Assembly (NCBI RefSeq): GCF_001949145.1
Contig: NW_019091356.1
Location: forward strand, 3,651,747-3,715,746
DNA length: 64,000 nucleotides
From: Acanthaster planci
Lineage: Eukaryota > Echinodermata > Asteroidea > Valvatida > Acanthasteridae
Direction of reading: 5' to 3'
This document shows positions 1 through 11,731 of the stretch, piece after piece. Made by a program: the position numbers and the translations under genes. A model generated the notes under the pieces. The model was given only the letters and a program-made list of their open reading frames with translations, searched no databases and was not told the origin of the DNA. The first letter of the stretch is position 1. Each line of letters begins with the position of its first letter.

Positions 1-2336
1 GGAAGACAAGCGCCAAACATAGAGCCATTTTTTCAGCGTTGGATTCCAAAGAAATGCACAACAGATCCACGCACAAAAATGCAAAGCCGGTTTGGAGATC
101 AAAAATCCATTATCTGTGTCTTCAATACCACTCACACTAATTCAGAAAAAGTGCCTTGACATCAATTCCAGAAAATTTTAACACAAAACACTACGATTTG
201 GGGCTCCGGGACATATTGTGGGGACTCATGCAATGAACAACTGGTGGGAACATATTGGTTACATAACATGCACCCTCCTTCATTGATGGTGCAGTGTGGA
301 GAGAAAAGGAAAGTAAAAGGACCTAGCACTTTCTTATTAAAAGAAAGAAAGACTTTGATAAACATCAAGCGACAGACCTTAGCCGAGGAACGAACAAAGA
401 CCACGGCCTTTCCGGAAAAAGTGAAATACGTCCAATCTTGTTCTCCTGTCATTCTTATAAAGGAGACACTTGGTTGAGATACCGGTACCCGCCTTTATGC
501 ACGCTCCACGCAGATATTGCGAGAAAATTCAACCGATTTCAGGAAATCAATGCCATCTTGACTCGGCCAAAGCTCTATCTCCCTGGCCAATAAACATGGG
601 CGCGGACAAAGGTCTCCTTTTATTAAACCACACGGGCCCTTCAATATCCAACAACTTCGTTTACAACCGACCGAGCCACTCGAGACCCGTCAAGTGGCCA
701 TCCTTACGACCATGAAAAACCCGCTCGGCCCATCGTGCGCTCTCCGGACAAGAAGTCTTTGACGCGATTGTCCGCATGCTTGGTCGCGCTTTGGAGGACC
801 GTGGCCGTAGCTGCTGGTAGCATCCCTTTCAGCACACCCTGGGCCGCAGTCAAGGGGCAGTGGATGGCAATTAACCGTGGACTGGTCAGGGATCTTTCAG
901 CGAAGAACACTCGAGATCCTGTCCCGGTCTCTCATTGCAAAACGCAGTGATTAACAATTACGTTCGTAAGCATTGTTGCATCTTAGTATCCAACTTTTGA
1001 GATTAGGACCGTTTTGCAAAAGTGCTAAAAGCACTGTAATACTGGGGACAGGAACTTATTATCGAGCACTGTGTTTTATCATCGAGCGTTATTGATAAAA
1101 ATCTATCAATCAGGTGCGTCAATGTTTGTAAATATGAGAGATAAGAGACTTAAAGGAAGGAGGAGGCGAAACTTGCTGGAAAGCAAGGGCTTCTGTTGAG
1201 AGGTATATGCAGATCATATTCGCCTTTATTTTACATTATGACTTGATGCATCTTGAAAGTTGACAGAAAAATAACGTGTGAACAGACTAACATTTTGACG
1301 ACGAGAATAAGAAACCAATACTGCGCGGCCATACTTTTAGCAAGCGGGTACTCCACGCGCGCAAGACTTGCGCGTGAGACGGTGCTCGATGGCCCGCAAG
1401 AACGGTGCCTCCTCGGATTTGTCTATATATTTTCTGTTGTGGATTTGAAGAGATGGGGGGTGGGGAATATCTGGGTGAGATGCCGGAGGAGCCGGAGGCT
1501 AAAGGTGTGGTGCGCACGGCAATTCTTTCCACGGAATGCTGGGGAGTGAATTTGTCGCTCGGTGAGTCTTGGCCATGGACACGAGAGGACGCACCGCTGC
1601 CCATCAACGGCAGGCGATCGGGACTGGACGCGTCCTTTCAATGCGCTCAGACTGCCATTGTCTCGAAAGGCAGATTCACAGTCAGCCACAGTGAACAGCG
1701 GAACAAGGCAGATTGTAACCAGCTTGTTTTCCATCTCTGTTTTCTGAGCAGGGGTGGGGGTGGGGTGGGTCGGGGGTACGGGGACACTGGCCGTAGCCCG
1801 TGCTCCCTTAGTTTAATTTTACACCAATGACTACGCTCTGAGCCATGGGCATGACCAGGATTTTCCTGGGGGGGACAGGCAAATTATTTGGGGGAGGGGA
1901 CAATCAATAGCCCATGGCGTCATTAATGTCGTCAAGGGCCATTAACTACACTTTGTGTTCATGGGCCGTCGACGGTTGTTCAAAAACTGGCGCTTGTTGC
2001 GCAAATAATCATAATCATTTCTTTGCCCAATGGAGCATGTGCCCTGACAGCTGGCTTCATTACAGCGCAACGCTGTTGTATTATTAACCATGGAGGAAGG
2101 ATTAACGACTCTAATTCAAAGTGCTCGATGACCATCACCGCCCGGTCAGACGAACAACAGTAGACATTCCAAAAATGCCCGATTTACTGCCTGCATCTTA
2201 TCCGCACAAGTATCCGCACTAGCAATAATTGTGGTGTTTTGTTTGCAATTAACTACAACTTATCGCCATGACAAGGAAGTAGAGAGCGAAAAATCTCTAA
2301 AATTTAGATCTACTTTTGCCACCGTGAATAAACTTT
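1..2336. other. Intergenic, no gene supported
   Basis: I see no exon with convincing splice sites or a recognisable domain here. Short open frames exist on both strands around 480-950 and 1250-1830. They overlap each other and match no family I know. The sequence is moderately CpG-rich, with short G-rich runs near 1750-1900. It is best read as intergenic DNA or distal regulatory sequence upstream of the bHLH gene. Confidence 0.5.
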
Positions 2337-2802
2337 TTCAAGGATGGGATTTGCGGCGGGGAGATGAAATTAATTTTTGGCTTTTTTTTTGCCCTGCCCG
2401 AGTTGTATTTTTAACACTGTATGCTCAGTGTATGCCCAGAGGGCTTGTGAAAAAGCCACAAACGTACTCGGAGTGGGACTCGAACCCACGGCCTCGTGCT
2501 TACTAATGCAGACGTCTTAACCACTCGACCACCGAGCTTGCCGGTGACGGCTGGCTGGTTCGAATCAGATGTAACAGTGGGTACCGCGAACGATATTTGC
2601 CCGGCCCGACGTGTATTTAACACTGTATACTCGGTCGGGCAGGGCAAAAAAATCAAAAATTAATTTCTTCTCACCGGCGCAAATCCATCTTTGAAATAGT
2701 TGTTTGCGGTACCCGCTGCTGCATTTGATTCGAACCAGCCAACCGACACCGGCAAGTTCGGTGGTCGAGTGGTTAAGACGTCTGCATTAGTAAGCACGAG
2801 GT
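2337..2802. repeat. Composite foldback repeat with two opposed tRNA-like heads
   Basis: Two tRNA-like segments face each other. The minus-strand copy has an A box (TGGTCGAGTGG, complement of 2521-2531) and a B box (GGTTCGAGTCC, complement of 2476-2486). The plus-strand copy repeats the A-box half at 2762-2772 and stops near 2802 before a B box. About 105 bp around 2491-2598 is inverted at about 2690-2802. A further block at 2337-2402 is inverted at about 2640-2690. The anticodon arm of the more complete copy does not fold well, so this looks like a SINE-type or foldback element and not a working tRNA gene. Confidence 0.6.
2466..2552 (-). repeat. tRNA-like SINE head (degenerate, Pol III boxes present)
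   Basis: Read on the minus strand this has an acceptor-like 5' arm, a D arm with a good A box, and a T arm GTGGG-loop-CCCAC with the B box GGTTCGAGTCC. The outer arms pair at about six of seven positions. The anticodon stem cannot be drawn as a regular five-pair stem with a seven-base loop. A tRNA pseudogene or SINE promoter is more likely than a functional tRNA, and the second, truncated copy nearby supports this. Confidence 0.45.
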
Positions 2803-4133
2803 CCAAAATTAAGTGAATAAACTTGTTTTATTTTGATACACTGTTCCATTGTTCCACTGTCATAAAATACCTTTTGTATAAATGCCGTAATAAAAATGAT
2901 TCAAATAAAACACAAAATCTTCTAATAAACAACTTGGCTATTTATTCCCAAAATAACTCCAATTGAAAGCGTTCGATACGGGCAATAACTGCACATGAAC
3001 ACTTCGGGAACACAGCCTAGTTTGATGTTATCAGATCATACCAAACACCAACGATGGCATGAATATTCAACTTCGTATACTGCGAGTTTTAAGGATGCAG
3101 ATTACCAGCGAGAAATTGCGGCGATGATCATTGGGTACAAAGGGGGCTTATGGTTGCGAAACAGGTGGTGAGTAGCAAGCACTCGCTGCGCTCTGGCTAT
3201 GGACGTACCAGGCATGCCAGAAAGCGGTAATTGGCCGAGTTATAGCCCGGGCAGTTCAAACTCCTTTTGCGTCTTTCCTCCATGTTGTGACAAAAAGCCA
3301 AGAACAGTGCCCTCCAACCAAACATGTTTAGTAAGGAGATCTCAAAAGTTGGTATCCAAATACTTATTTTGTTCACAATTGCTTTATTTCATTAATGGTA
3401 AAAATGCAACTTGGCTATCAAGCTACTAGATCTATAAAGAAATTGTCATCGGTCAAACATCTCGACCTGTACTGCATCAGTTCCATAAGGATTAATTCTA
3501 GGACCGACCCCTCTTTTTGGTCAACATAGATGACGCTGACAAAAGATTGTCCTAAACAGCCCTACTTGCTTCTACACGTGCTGATTTTCCTATTTACTGT
3601 CTTCGAGGCGAAGAGAATGTCACTGTGTCTCTAAGAGAAAATCTGCAGGTTTCTGAAATGGGAGGAAAAGTGCAAAGTGATGTGCCTCGGCAGACGGCCA
3701 CCTGGCCTTCCAGAGTTATTCTTGGATGGCAAGGCACTGCAGAAAAGGTGATCATACTTGGTGTTCGGTTCTGCAAGAGCTTGGACTTAATGTATCCCCC
3801 CATTTGAGAGCTCCATCAAGATATAGGCCAAGTGCCTCGCTTATGAAAGATTTGACTTGGAAAGTTTGCCTTACAGGGTCAGTTCAGTGGGACAGAAAAT
3901 GGTCACTGGTAACTCGCGCAGTGTGATCTTTCTTCACGCCACTTCCAGCTTTTGGAATTTTTGATTCCTGTTTGAAATGGTTTACTGGATGTCATTGCCT
4001 TGTTGGTCAACCCACGACAGCAGGAAACAAAACCCTCTCTCAAGAGCACAAACTTTGTCTTAAGAATTGTTAGTCTGATATTTTCTGTTTTATAGTTTCC
4101 CCTATTACCTTTTAAAAATACAATTTATTCCTC
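2803..4133. other. Intergenic, nothing recognised
   Basis: AT-rich sequence with only short open frames (for example 3199-3429 and 3594-3807 on both strands). I saw no domain, splice structure or RNA gene. Confidence 0.5.
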
Positions 4134-4343
4134 TTAAAGGGGCCTTTCCCTGTGCGCGTCAGCACTTGCGCCAAGCGTTGCGTATCCGTCAAAATCGCTT
4201 TCGGGGCAATTTTGACGGCCGAAAGCAACGCACACGTGTTGCTTGTTAATGGAGTCGATTTTTGTGTCCGTGGAAGTGAAACGCATGAACGCATCGTGTA
4301 CGCAACGCACCCCAAAAACGTACATAATGGAAAGGCGCCTTAA
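4134..4343. mobile_element. TTAA-flanked MITE, piggyBac-like
   Basis: A direct TTAA at 4134-4137 and another at 4340-4343 bracket about 200 bp. Just inside, the two ends are inverted copies, GGGGCCTTTCC at the left and the complement of GGCGCCTTTCC at the right. The interior is itself partly palindromic: GCGTTGC near 4177 pairs with GCAACGC near 4225, and GTCAAAAT with ATTTTGAC. No transposase is encoded. TTAA target duplication with short terminal inverted repeats is the hallmark of piggyBac-type elements. The family assignment is an inference from the target site. Confidence 0.55.
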
Positions 4344-6964
4344 TGTTGCACTTTGCTATCTTAATGGTACAAGTGTGGGCACTGATTTTCAGTGTTTAAA
4401 TTATTCGCAAAAACCTGGGTAACAAATTACCGAAAAAGAAAAGGCGCTTAGACAAGTTCACATTGAACCAGTCCAGTGCATTCACCTTCTCTAAATTGAA
4501 AACACACAAAGCCGTCAAAACTAAAATGTTGCCATTTTGCTGAGTTTAGGTTTTTTTTTTGGGGGGGGAGTGGGGCACTCATTGGGTCTGATAGAAATTG
4601 TAATCAATACAAAGTTCTTTTTTATCCCTCCTAATAACATTATGGGGGGGGGGGGAATAAAGCATAGGCCTTGAGTACGAGGCCTATGGCCCGTGCCCTA
4701 TCCCCTGGTGACCCTGCTGAAAGGGACTGATGCACAGAGATGCTAACATTATAATGAATAGAATACACGCAGACAATTAGCCCGTGAAATCTTAACCAAA
4801 AAAAAAATAAAAAACACAGACCTTGGTCTCGGTCGCGCATTGCACTACAGAACAATACCATTCGAAAATCATAACCTTAAAAAAACGACCTTGGAGTAAC
4901 ACCACCCCCATTATGCGCTAAACTGATACGCATTTTCCCACGTCCGGTTCACAAAAACGGGAACGCTCGGCGTAAAAGGGCCGTTTACACGGGCTGACGG
5001 ACCGGCGTGGTGTCGGGTACAACGGGGCCGCCGGTCAGCGGGGCGGTTAGACGCGCGTGGGGGCCGGCCAAGGTGCCGTCGGAAGGCCGTATATGCCGGG
5101 TCTCTGGATTTAGGTCTGTCTGGGAGCCCTCATCTATACCGAACCACCTGGGCCATCTTATTCACGGATTTGTTGAAGGAGGGCGCGTCTCACGATAATT
5201 TCGTCAGTACCTCGTTGTGGCACAGAAACCTAAATTAGGCCTACATCTTGAAATATAATATTAATTTCGAGTCCTTGTATTAAGTCCTTTTTGGATTAGG
5301 AAATCTTAACGATGGCAGGCGTGACCCTTTGATATACTTGCGAGATATGATCATCTAAAATTCATGCTCACAAAAGGCAATTTCGATCCCTTGAAACTTA
5401 TTTCGATAACATTCAGTATCTGAGGAGTTCATTATCGCACGTAAAAGTTGTTGGACAATGTCATCTTTAATTATGGAACTTTTTCAGAGCTAAATATACA
5501 AGACCCTGGTAAAACCCTGGATGTTTCTCAGGGTCGTGACCCTGGAGAAGGAACAGCGACCATGCAAGAAAGAAACCGTTACACCAGTGCCTCTGTCAAA
5601 CAAGAGTTTGCAAAACCGCAAGTCCGAGACTTGTTAGGAAAGGCCTCGCAGATCGATCGACCGGGCACCGCAAAATCCGCGCCGGCCCTCGGCCAACAGA
5701 AGGCCCCGTTGTGCACGCTGGATCGATGGTATCGATTACGGGTCTCGCGGTGTTCGATCGCACCTCACTTGAGCCCAGCTCCCGCGGGAGGGATAGGCCC
5801 AGAGGGAATGGCGAAAAAACTTAAGGGTCTTTGGGAGGGGGGAATTTGAGCCTATTTCTACAGATTGTTAGGAATTGTACTGTGACAGGATTACCTTGGG
5901 ATAGAAAGGGACAAAGTTTCGTGGGAAAAAAAGAGTTTGAGGATTTGAAGGGATTTGGTCCTTTTAAATTATTTGGCGGGAGGCCAAAATCGGTAATCAA
6001 GCGGATTTTTATCATTAGTGTGTAAGACGGTAATCAATTTTTGTCGAGGAAAGGGGTTTTTTTTGTCAGCGTGACACGATAAAACTGCAGTGCCTTCTAA
6101 TCAGCCGAAGTTAGGGGACGCTCTGCAACTTCGTGTCAAGTACCAAACCACTCGAAGCTGAACTTGATCCGAATCAAATAGAGAGCTGAATGAGACTTTG
6201 CCGAACCAAATCAGTCGAACCAACCCCGGCCACGCCCAGTAGGAGGCACTAAACCAAACTGAGCCCAAATCAGACTGATCCGACCCAAAGACACGAGCAA
6301 AATCTGTTCCGACTATAATTAATATCGACTGAATGCGGTGAATCCGTCGAACCATTGCTTTGCCAGGAGAAGCAGATTTTTTGTTTCCCACAATAAAAAT
6401 TTTCCTCCACTGCTTGCAATGCCAGGGATATTAAGCCGCCAGTCTGCAGCAAACAATTGCTTACGATGTACGACGGAGGGATAAAAAGGAATTACATATG
6501 TACTAATGGCTTTTAATCCTGGAAAAAAACAAATTTCAACGAATTCAGACTGCTTTAAGATTTTTTATTAATTTGGTATATATATGCAAGCTACAAAAAT
6601 GCATAACAATGGCCTCAATTTGTTGATTTCGATGAAGCAACAAAAGTGTTGCAGCTCGCTACAACTTCGCCCGAAGACAATTTTGGCAGCGGAATGGTGC
6701 ATCAATGACTTTTTGTATCACTAGTGTGTCTGATGTCGTTGGTGTTTGCAATCGGAACCATTTCCGATTTTCGAGATATTGGGTCGGCCCCTCTGGACTT
6801 TCGAATCAATCTAGCGGTGGGGTTGGGGTTGCACGGGGGGACGTGGGACACCCTTGTCCCCATCGTGTCCTCGGTGAGAACATGCCTGCTGTCTCGCACA
6901 TGGTCTTTCCCACTCAAAAACATATCGCCGGTCCGACTTTTCCCATTCCTCATCCATGCCCCAG

Positions 6965-7020
6965 ATAGAGAGACAAGAGAAAGGAGAGAGAAAGAAAGAA
7001 AGAAAGGAAAGAAAGAAAAA
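6965..7020 (+). repeat. GA/GAAA-rich simple repeat
   Basis: Purine-only low-complexity run built from AGAG and GAAA units. It keeps a reading frame open on both strands without implying a gene. Confidence 0.8.
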
Positions 7021-10000
7021 ATCTCTCAAAACTGAGGCTTCGAAAATATTGATCCAAATCTGTTCGTGTGTAGTACGTGTATTGTGTGTGACATCGCAAA
7101 CTGTTCGGTCTCACACGATCGGGACCGGCATATGGATTTTACGCGGGCGGATCTCACATTTATAAATAATTTAACAGGTGTGTGTGGCAGTTAAGGGGGA
7201 AAGAACAGGACGGCTCAGGGTGAATGTTTGTGTGAATGGACAGGGTAAAATCGAGGTGACCGTTATAGACAAAAAATCCCCGACCGTTAGAATCGGCGGG
7301 GCGAGCCACGGAAGATCGCCGAGCAAGTCCGGTCCATCATGGCAAGGGAATTCAGAGAGAGTTTGAAATAAAACGATGAAGGCCAGCGTCGGCTTTCATA
7401 ACCAAGGATTAGTGGTCAAATGGCGTTATTTTGTGAAATTCACTTCAAAGGAACGCGTGCACGCTGACAATTTCAAGGTCAGCATTTCTCGCCAAGTTCT
7501 GCACGGACGCCAACGCAGAATAGATTTTTTTTTCACAGCAGCAATAGACATTGTTTACCGACCATCGGGGAATCTCTGACGAATTGCCATGGAATATAAG
7601 GGCAAATGAATCATTTGAAATGCAGCTTAGAAATTGCAGTGTAAACCAATTATGGTAATTGTCTCAGGTCTGTGGTTTCAGACACATTAAGTGCGTTCCT
7701 CTTTTTTCCCCTAAAAACTTCAAACATCTGTTTAATTAAAATGGTAATATTTCGGAAAAATACAGTCAGTACAGTTTATGTTGTGATCAACGACAGAGTA
7801 TGTGACCTTTTAGTAATTCCCCCTTCCAATTGACATTTGTTTGTTTTTTTCTGGGACACGGTATAATTATTTATGAATTCTTAATTCTCACGGAGTTTGT
7901 TCTCACTTTGAAAATAAAACTGGATTTATAATTTTTGTTTCAATATACTTTGTGATTTTGTTCTGAAGAAATGCTGCATGAACCGTCCCCTCCCTTGTAA
8001 AATCATATTGAATTCAGATGATTTGGGAATGTTAGGGACAGCGTATTTTGGCTGAATTGCTTAAGTTTACAGTCACGTACAAACTAAATAATAAATATAG
8101 CGGAATTAATTTGGAACCCCAGTCCATACTGTCCACCCGCGGGCTCACACAAAGACAGAATTCCGCCGAATAATATCCCCGAAATTTGTTCTCGATCTGA
8201 AGTAATCAATCTAGGCGTGCCGCGAGGGATCTGCGGGAAAAAACAACAACACAACAACGAAACATTCCTCGTTGGTTTAAACCAGTTCGCGTGGAAAACA
8301 TAATCAAAGTACGCGAAATTAAAATTGATTAGTCTACGGTTGCTGGCACTCGTTCAACGCCGACGCCAAAAAAAATATTGAAGCTACTGCTGTCCCAGAT
8401 GCCAAGAATATCGATTATCTATTTGGGCTTGATCGTCCGTCGGCTTGCTTCAGCAAGTTTTAAAAATTTTTTAAAAACAAAACAAGGCATTCATGCATAG
8501 GAAGGGTAGGGTATAAGATTGGATGTTCAGTACTATAGATGGTTTGTGTGGTAGCCATATTGCAGGGCAGTTGTTTTCTTCCACAGGGAAACCTCCCTTG
8601 TGCCTACACTGTGGAACAAAACACTGGCCTGCAAGATGGCAGCCATGCAAATCCTCCACATCACTTGCAAAGTGAAGAAAAGATGTCTTTATAACACCAG
8701 CTTCGAATAAAAGTCGTTCGAATAGCGCTACCGAAATTCGTGGCGGAAAAGACAACACAAAAAAGAAAAGTTGACACGGGACGTGGGCTTAAGAAGTGGG
8801 GTACTATACATTTTAGATAACCGCCACACAGCATTTAAACTACATATCGGCTGCTTTGATAAAACAACGTGATGCATGACGTAGCTACCCATTTCACTGA
8901 TGAAATTACAAGTCAAGACGGCACGCTCGAAGGAACAATAACTAACAGACTGTATTCGCGGGGGGCTCACTTTCAGTCAGATTCCCCAACGCTGCGCAGT
9001 GTATTCATTTGAAAACGTTAAAATAACCAGGCTCTACATCTTGTCCTTTGCTCTTGTATTGTTTTGTTACATATGAAACCTAAAAGAACTAGGGATTGGA
9101 ATCCGCTCCGCTCAACGTTTTCCTGTTATCGTTGCCGTGCATTGTTTTTCACGCTCTGAACCTTCGAGATTTCTTTAGTAACTTCTTGTGGTCATTTTGA
9201 TACCAATTTGGATAAAATCGGACATCTCATTGTCTCAAGGCGCCCGTTTTTCTGAGAGGGGTTAATAAATGTATGTTTTCCCACTGACAAGCTTATTAAT
9301 GCACGTGGGCGCGGGCTGACAGGAATGTGGCTGTGAATTTTAAAATGACCGCAAACAACAAACCATATGTTGGAGCAGTTGACACTTCATATTTCATATT
9401 GATATGCGTTTTGATATGCATGCTCTTTGAAACAGGAAAAAATCGGACTTGGGACAGCCGAGTTTTCAAAGGCGAAATCCAGCCCGGCTGTGAGATGGTC
9501 GAAAATAATTCGCCTCTTTTAGGGTTAATTGGGTTTTACTTTAGTTTTGTTTCTAGTTCTCCAGTATTAATTTGGAAATCGTTATTGCAGAGCCCCAAAG
9601 GAAAGCCAGCTTTCGCGGTTTGGGTCTATCCTGGATAAAATTAAGGAACGAATAAATTATAAAAATCTAAGCATGTTTGTTGTGGGAAGGAGTTTAAGAA
9701 AAAAACTACAGCTCACTGCAATTGGTTAAATTTATTGACAGGTTGAAAAAAAAATTGCTTTTCCTTTCACGAAGTTTTAGGTTTGCTTTTGATTTCAAAA
9801 GGCAAACACCAATCAAGTGCGCGTGGCGATTTCTTCGGGCCTTGTCCAGTTTCGAAAGTGGAAGATATAGGTCAAAATGAATTAATAATATTTCACGGCT
9901 TACCAGCACGCGCCAGGTAGTCTGCGACCGACGGCTTCAATGAACCATGCTGAAAAATGACAGCGCCCCCTGCCGTCCCTCGCGAACAGGCTTTCAGACG

Positions 10001-11074
10001 TCACGGGTAAAAAAAATACATGTATATGATAAAAGTAATATTGGTTTTTTTTTTTTTTTTTTGCACAAGAGCACTAATGCGAACGGTTTTCCACATATGT
10101 CAGTTATGCCTGGACAATTTTTTGTGTACGAAGTGACTGTTATTGGGCGCTGGCCAAACAAACCGACCGCCGTACCACTTCAGTGAGACAAAAGCGATTT
10201 CTAATGTCCGGGTCAACCTACGGATGTGGACATCTGACGAGGTGTGAAATGAGAGGGGAAGAGGTCTCAAGGGAGGATGAATTTGTTAACGATTGGACCT
10301 AAATTTACACTGAGTTTTTGTGTGTGTTTTTTTTTCAACTACACAGCTTCAAATATCCGATTGGAAATTTGCCTTTTGTTTGTTCCAAGATAGAGGAATG
10401 ACATCGTAAACTAACCCTCGTTGCTAAACAGTGCGTTCATTCTATTTAATATCCTGATTTCTTTCATTAAAGAATAGGAACCAGACAAAGGAATGTTCAT
10501 GGTGGCCACCTTCCTGGGGGAATACTCACGCTTAAGTCAAAAGGCGTTGGTTCAACTTAGCAATGATGATTTGAGTCCAGCTACCTACATATGCTGCAGG
10601 AGTAACAGGGAATGTTGCTGGCTCTGAATACGGTTTAATTTTGTCTTAATTTTCAGGTCACTTCAATCTATAAATGGACCTTTTGTTTATTATATCCGGA
10701 TAATATTGATTAATGATTGTTTAAAAAAGATGATGACGATTTAAACAAAAAAATGATGATGTTCCAAAGCAGCACGAATGACTATTTTTTCGAAAACTTC
10801 ATTTGAAATCTTTCCTGTTACTTTCACATGGCCAGTTATGTCGATCACTTCTCGTCTTTGGACACTTTTTTCATTTTCACGATTTCCACAAAAATTCACG
10901 CCTTCGTTAACTTCTCCTGGCGATACCTAATTCAAATGAGAGTGATACTCCTGGGTTGTGTATGTACACTTTAGTTCCGGTCTGTTTAGTTCTGGTGGCT
11001 TCTAATCTAAACCATCTAAAACCATAATGCATTCATTTTTGTTATATAAATGCTGAATGACTCCACCATCGAAT

Positions 11075-11136
11075 CTGATTTTTTTTCAGAAAGTACAAGC
11101 CTGCCTGATTTTTTTTTTCAGAAAGTACAAGCCTGC
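11075..11136 (+). repeat. Tandem duplication, two units of 30 and 32 bp
   Basis: Two adjacent copies of CTGA-T(n)-CAGAAAGTACAAGCCTGC, differing only in the length of the T run. It is a recent local duplication with no coding consequence visible. Confidence 0.85.
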
Positions 11137-11447
11137 CTAATTTTGTGGCCAATTCATGTTGGACGAATTTCTTATTAATGTGAGCCGGTCTTTCAAAAAT
11201 TCGAAGCCAGAAAAAATCACTTGAGTAATTGATAGCAAAATATGGCTGCAGTTACTCTGTACTTTCTTTCCGACTGTATATTCAACTTTTGTACACAACA
11301 TCATCAACGACGGAGATGAAATAAATGGTCACTCGCTCACCATCTCCAACAGAATCACCCCCGATCATTGGTCGCTGGGTGCATTAATTATGCTAATAAC
11401 AAACGATGGGCGTGTCCGGCCAGCGACTCGTAGACCGCACGAACGTT

Positions 11448-11484
11448 GGTCCAATCGATGGAAGTATAGGCACTTTGTATATAA
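11448..11484 (+). promoter_or_regulatory. Ptf1a core promoter: CCAAT and TATA boxes
   Basis: CCAAT lies at 11451-11455 and TATATAA at 11478-11484, about 250 bp before the start codon. This predicts a transcription start near 11510 and a 5' leader of roughly 220 nt. A reversed CCAAT (CATTGGTCGC, near 11367) and an AT-rich homeodomain-type stretch with ATTAATTA (about 11383-11390) lie just upstream. Motif matches are seen directly; use as the promoter is inferred. Confidence 0.55.
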
Positions 11485-11731
11485 CTTTCCGCGCGTGTCC
11501 AACACAAGTCCACTAACCACTCTAAACTCTTGTGAGAAAGGAGGCGTCAGTGCGCTGCAACACTCTAACAACTTCTCCCCTTTTTTCTCTCACTGCCTCT
11601 CTCTCGGCCGAGCCACTCATGTCCCTGAGAAAAAAAAGTGAAGTAGCTTAACTATCGAATGCTGAGGTAATTGGTGCAGGAACAATCACAAAACGCAGGC
11701 ACACGCATTACCAAAGAGAGAGAGAACAAAA

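Larger units (their letters stand above)
4344..11330. other. Intergenic upstream of Ptf1a; no gene supported
   Basis: Seven kilobases without a supportable exon. It holds a CpG-rich patch at about 4950-5180, clustered ATCGAT words at about 5654-5745, a cryptic GAACCAA/GATCCGA-type repeat at about 6130-6300 and a GA-rich run at about 6965-7020. There is also a T18 run near 10038-10056 and a 30/32-bp tandem duplication at 11075-11136. Parts may be cis-regulatory DNA for Ptf1a, but nothing in the sequence proves it. Confidence 0.5.

Noticed and set aside
735-950. Overlapping frames on both strands at 704-950
   Set aside because: Both strands open over the same bases and neither resembles a known family.
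2466-2552. Functional tRNA gene
   Set aside because: A and B boxes are good but the anticodon arm does not fold, and a truncated second copy nearby marks it as repeat-derived.
5448-5849. 133-residue open frame on the plus strand
   Set aside because: No domain, no splice context, and a CpG-rich composition that depletes stops; likely chance.
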